Shown here piece after piece: positions 13,774 to 15,972 of a stretch of DNA of 15,972 nt. The first letter of the stretch is position 1. Each line of letters begins with the position of its first letter. Made by a program: the position numbers and the translations under genes. The notes under the pieces are model-generated. The model was given only the letters and a program-made list of their open reading frames with translations, was not told where the DNA came from and did not search any database. Source of the DNA: Paracoccaceae bacterium. GTDB lineage: Bacteria; Pseudomonadota; Alphaproteobacteria; Rhodobacterales; Rhodobacteraceae. The stretch spans positions 1-15,972 of the forward strand of contig SLQN01000039.1 in NCBI GenBank assembly GCA_007131465.1, given 5' to 3'.

Positions 13774-14862
13774 ATGCACGCGCATATTCGCCCGCAACCG
13801 GGCATTCTGGAAATCGCGCTCTATCAGGGCGGAAGCTCGAAGATCGCGGGGCGCGAGGATGTGGTCAAGCTGTCATCGAACGAAAACCCCTTCGGCCCCG
13901 GCGATCTGGCGCGCAACGCATACATGCGCGCCGGGCATGACCTGCATCGCTACCCTGCCACCGATCACGCGGGCCTGCGCGCTGCACTGGCGGCATCTTT
14001 CGGGCTGGATGCTTCGCGCATCCTCTGCGGTGCGGGCTCGGATGAGATTATCAGTTTCCTGTGCCAGGCCTATGCCGGTCGTGGCGATGAGGTGCTCTAT
14101 AGCGAACACGGGTTTCTGATGTATCGTATCTCGGCACTGGCGGCAGGGGCGACCCCGGTTGTCGCGCCCGAGCGCGCGCGCACCACCGATGTCGATGCCC
14201 TTCTGGCCGCCGCGACCAAGCGCACGAAACTGGTCTTTGTCGCAAATCCCAACAACCCGACCGGCACGATGATCCCGATGGACGAAGTGCAACGTCTGGC
14301 CGAGGGTCTGCCCCGGCAGGCGCTTCTGGTGCTGGACGGGGCCTATGCCGAATTTGTCGAAGGTTATGACGGCGGCGCGGCCCTGGTCGATGCGCGCGAA
14401 AATGTGGTGATGACGCGCACCTTTTCCAAGCTTTTCGGGCTTGGGGGGTTGCGGGTTGGCTGGGGTTACGGGCCGCAGCATGTGATGGAGGTTCTGGGCC
14501 GGGTGCGCGGGCCGTTCAACCTGTCCAATGTGCAGCTTGACGTCGCCGAAGCGGCACTTGGCGATGCCGCGCATATCACCCGCTCGCTGAGCGAGAATGC
14601 CCGTCTGCGCGACTGGCTCTCCGCCAAGCTGACCGCGCTGGGGGTGGCCACCGACCCGTCGCATGCGAATTTCGTGCTGGCGCGGTTTCGGGACGCTACG
14701 CAGGCCGAGGCCTGCAATGCCGCGCTGCTGGCCGAAGGGCTGATCGTGCGGCAGGTCGGCAGCTATGGTCTGCCCGAAGCCCTGCGCATCACCATCGGCG
14801 ACGAATCCGCCTGTCGGCGCGTGGCCCATGTGATCGGGACGTTCATGGAAACCCAAGGATGA
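13774..14862 (+). CDS. hisC: Histidinol-phosphate / aromatic aminotransferase, PLP-dependent
   Basis: A 362-residue fold-type I aminotransferase. The start is ATG 13774, with AGAGG six bases upstream; the family usually begins close to 'IRPQPGIL'. ATG 13756 is in frame but has no ribosome site. Motifs are '[11 protein letters not shown]' (32-42), 'GAGSDEII' (86-93), '[11 protein letters not shown]' (154-164), '[10 protein letters not shown]' (185-194), and the PLP lysine K219 in '[15 protein letters not shown]'. It transaminates histidinol phosphate or aromatic keto acids. Its stop overlaps the start of a prephenate/arogenate dehydrogenase gene (ATGA, 14859-14862), which favours a role in tyrosine and phenylalanine synthesis, perhaps in addition to histidine. 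The hisC symbol reflects the family, not proven specificity. Confidence 0.93.
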   Translation: MHAHIRPQPGILEIALYQGGSSKIAGREDVVKLSSNENPFGPGDLARNAYMRAGHDLHRYPATDHAGLRAALAASFGLDASRILCGAGSDEIISFLCQAYAGRGDEVLYSEHGFLMYRISALAAGATPVVAPERARTTDVDALLAAATKRTKLVFVANPNNPTGTMIPMDEVQRLAEGLPRQALLVLDGAYAEFVEGYDGGAALVDARENVVMTRTFSKLFGLGGLRVGWGYGPQHVMEVLGRVRGPFNLSNVQLDVAEAALGDAAHITRSLSENARLRDWLSAKLTALGVATDPSHANFVLARFRDATQAEACNAALLAEGLIVRQVGSYGLPEALRITIGDESACRRVAHVIGTFMETQG

Positions 14863-15767
14863 CCTACCAGCGCGTCGCCTTCATCGGGTTGGGGCTGATC
14901 GCGTCCTCGATGGTGCATGCGATGCGCCGGGCAGGGCTGGCGGCCTCCACCGCCGGCACGGCGCGCTCGCCCGAGACCCGCGCCATCGTGCGCGAGATGG
15001 CTCTGCTTGATACGGTTTGCGACACGGCGGCCGAGGCCGTCGCGGGTGCGGATCTGGTGGTGCTGTGCGTGCCGGTGGGCGCGATGGAGGCTGTCGCGCG
15101 CGAGATCGGGCCGCACCTCGCGCAAGGGGCCACAGTGACCGATGTCGGGTCGGTGAAAGGGGCCGTCATCGACGCGGTCGCCCCGCATCTGCCGGAAGGC
15201 GTGCATTTCATCCCCGGCCATCCGCTGGCCGGGACCGAACATTCCGGCCCCCGCGCGGGCTTTGCCGAGTTGTTCGACAATCGCTGGTGCATCCTGACCC
15301 CGCCCGAGGATTGCGACGCGCAGGCGCTGGAGCGGCTGGTGGCGTTCTGGCGCAGCATGGGGGCCAATGTGGATATGATGGACGCCCCGCATCATGATCT
15401 TGTGCTGGCCGTGACCAGCCATACGCCGCATCTGATCGCCTATACGATGGTGGGCGTCGCCGATGACCTGCGCCGTGTGACAGACAGCGAGGTGATCAAG
15501 TATTCCGCAGCGGGTTTCCGGGATTTCACCCGCATCGCGGCCTCGGACCCGACGATGTGGCGCGATGTGTTCCTGACCAACAGAGAGGCGACGCTGGAAA
15601 TCCTGGGGCGCTTCACCGAGGAGTTGTTTGCCCTGCAACGCGCGATCCGGCAGGGCGACGGGGCCTTGCTGCACGCCTATTTCACCCGGACGCGCGCAAT
15701 AAGACGCGGCATCATCGACGCGGGGCAGGATACGGATGCGCCCGATTTCGGGCGGGTACGGCACTAG
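14859..15767 (+). CDS. tyrC: Prephenate/arogenate (cyclohexadienyl) dehydrogenase
   Basis: A 302-residue NAD(P)-dependent dehydrogenase making 4-hydroxyphenylpyruvate from prephenate or tyrosine from arogenate. The start is the ATG overlapping the hisC-like stop. The Rossmann nucleotide site is at residues 7-15, 'AFIGLGLIA', with alanine in place of the third glycine of GxGxxG; such a change is often seen in NADP-using enzymes. Further family motifs are '[12 protein letters not shown]' (93-104), '[16 protein letters not shown]' (116-131), and '[12 protein letters not shown]' and '[25 protein letters not shown]' in the helical dimerisation domain. No ACT domain is fused, so tyrosine feedback, if any, must act elsewhere. 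With hisC it forms a two-gene aromatic amino acid unit. Confidence 0.93.
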   Translation: MTYQRVAFIGLGLIASSMVHAMRRAGLAASTAGTARSPETRAIVREMALLDTVCDTAAEAVAGADLVVLCVPVGAMEAVAREIGPHLAQGATVTDVGSVKGAVIDAVAPHLPEGVHFIPGHPLAGTEHSGPRAGFAELFDNRWCILTPPEDCDAQALERLVAFWRSMGANVDMMDAPHHDLVLAVTSHTPHLIAYTMVGVADDLRRVTDSEVIKYSAAGFRDFTRIAASDPTMWRDVFLTNREATLEILGRFTEELFALQRAIRQGDGALLHAYFTRTRAIRRGIIDAGQDTDAPDFGRVRH

Positions 15768-15840
15768 GGGTCAGGTTCAGGGCGTTGACGCGCACAGGGC
15801 TCCGCAGCCAAGTTGATCCGTTGAATGGCGGGTTGAGCAC

Positions 15841-15972
15841 TTAGTGGACCGTTCCGCCACGATCAGACTTGGAAAACTCGATCAAATCCCAACGGTTTCC
15901 CCACGGATCCTTCCAGACCGCCACACGCCCATAAGGTTCGTTGCGTGGTTCGCTTTCGAAGATGACACCCTC
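15841..15972 (-). CDS. VOC/glyoxalase-family protein (partial, N-terminus outside window)
   Basis: Only the last 43 residues are visible: the frame enters at the right edge and stops with TAA at 15843-15841. The text 'EPYGRVAVWKDPWGNRWDLIEFS' is the typical end of a vicinal-oxygen-chelate domain: a final beta strand, 'F/W-x-DP-x-GN-x-W/xLI', and a metal-ligand glutamate in 'LIE'. Members include glyoxalase I, ring-cleavage dioxygenases and resistance proteins, and the visible part does not tell which. It converges on tyrC across a 73-base gap in which I see no hairpin. Confidence 0.82.
   Translation of the reverse strand, partial: EGVIFESEPRNEPYGRVAVWKDPWGNRWDLIEFSKSDRGGTVH

Overview
The window looks like a chromosomal segment of an alphaproteobacterium of the Rhodobacteraceae/Roseobacter type. 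It is GC-rich, and its gene families and neighbourhoods fit that group: DUF2848, TRAP transporters, a YgfZ-DMT transporter pair, a hisC-tyrC pair with ATGA overlap, a LexA site of the form GAAC-N7-GAAC, and a double-hairpin sRNA with CCTCCTCC loops. I see no insertion sequence, phage gene, CRISPR array, tRNA or rRNA. This assignment is inferred from content, not from a marker gene.

Left part (1-3188): an envelope-stress module. An ECF sigma factor and its RskA-type membrane anti-sigma factor overlap by 4 bases. A DUF4394 protein is divergent and runs off the left edge. A secreted fasciclin (FAS1) protein and an exported methionine sulfoxide reductase MsrB follow. I find the same promoter-like pattern (GAAA[C/G], 16-17 bases, CGT[T/C]) facing the sigma gene, facing the DUF4394 gene and in front of fasciclin. 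This suggests that the sigma factor drives itself and its neighbours as one small regulon.

Middle left (3189-3850): a 98-residue protein built from two copies of a ~34-residue 'xKQ...LA...P...WI' motif, under a promoter whose spacer is filled by a LexA box, so it is probably an SOS gene. Next to it is a probable small RNA of the 'cuckoo'/CcsR type, with two hairpins that each present an anti-Shine-Dalgarno CCTCCTCC loop behind a perfect TATAAT.

Centre (3908-9281): six genes on the minus strand, in transcription order a LysR regulator, a DUF1445 hydro-lyase-like protein, the TRAP transporter genes dctP, dctQ and dctM, and a DUF2848 protein. The last five are tightly packed and form one uptake/catabolism operon for an unidentified carboxylate. 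A single Wza-type polysaccharide export lipoprotein gene lies upstream (9361-10482).

Right part (10824-15972): a pirin gene with a strong downstream hairpin, ygfZ (Fe-S cluster/folate protein), a DMT-family exporter, then hisC-like aminotransferase and tyrC-like prephenate/arogenate dehydrogenase genes as a two-gene aromatic amino acid operon. The 3' end of a VOC/glyoxalase-family gene converges on them at the right edge.
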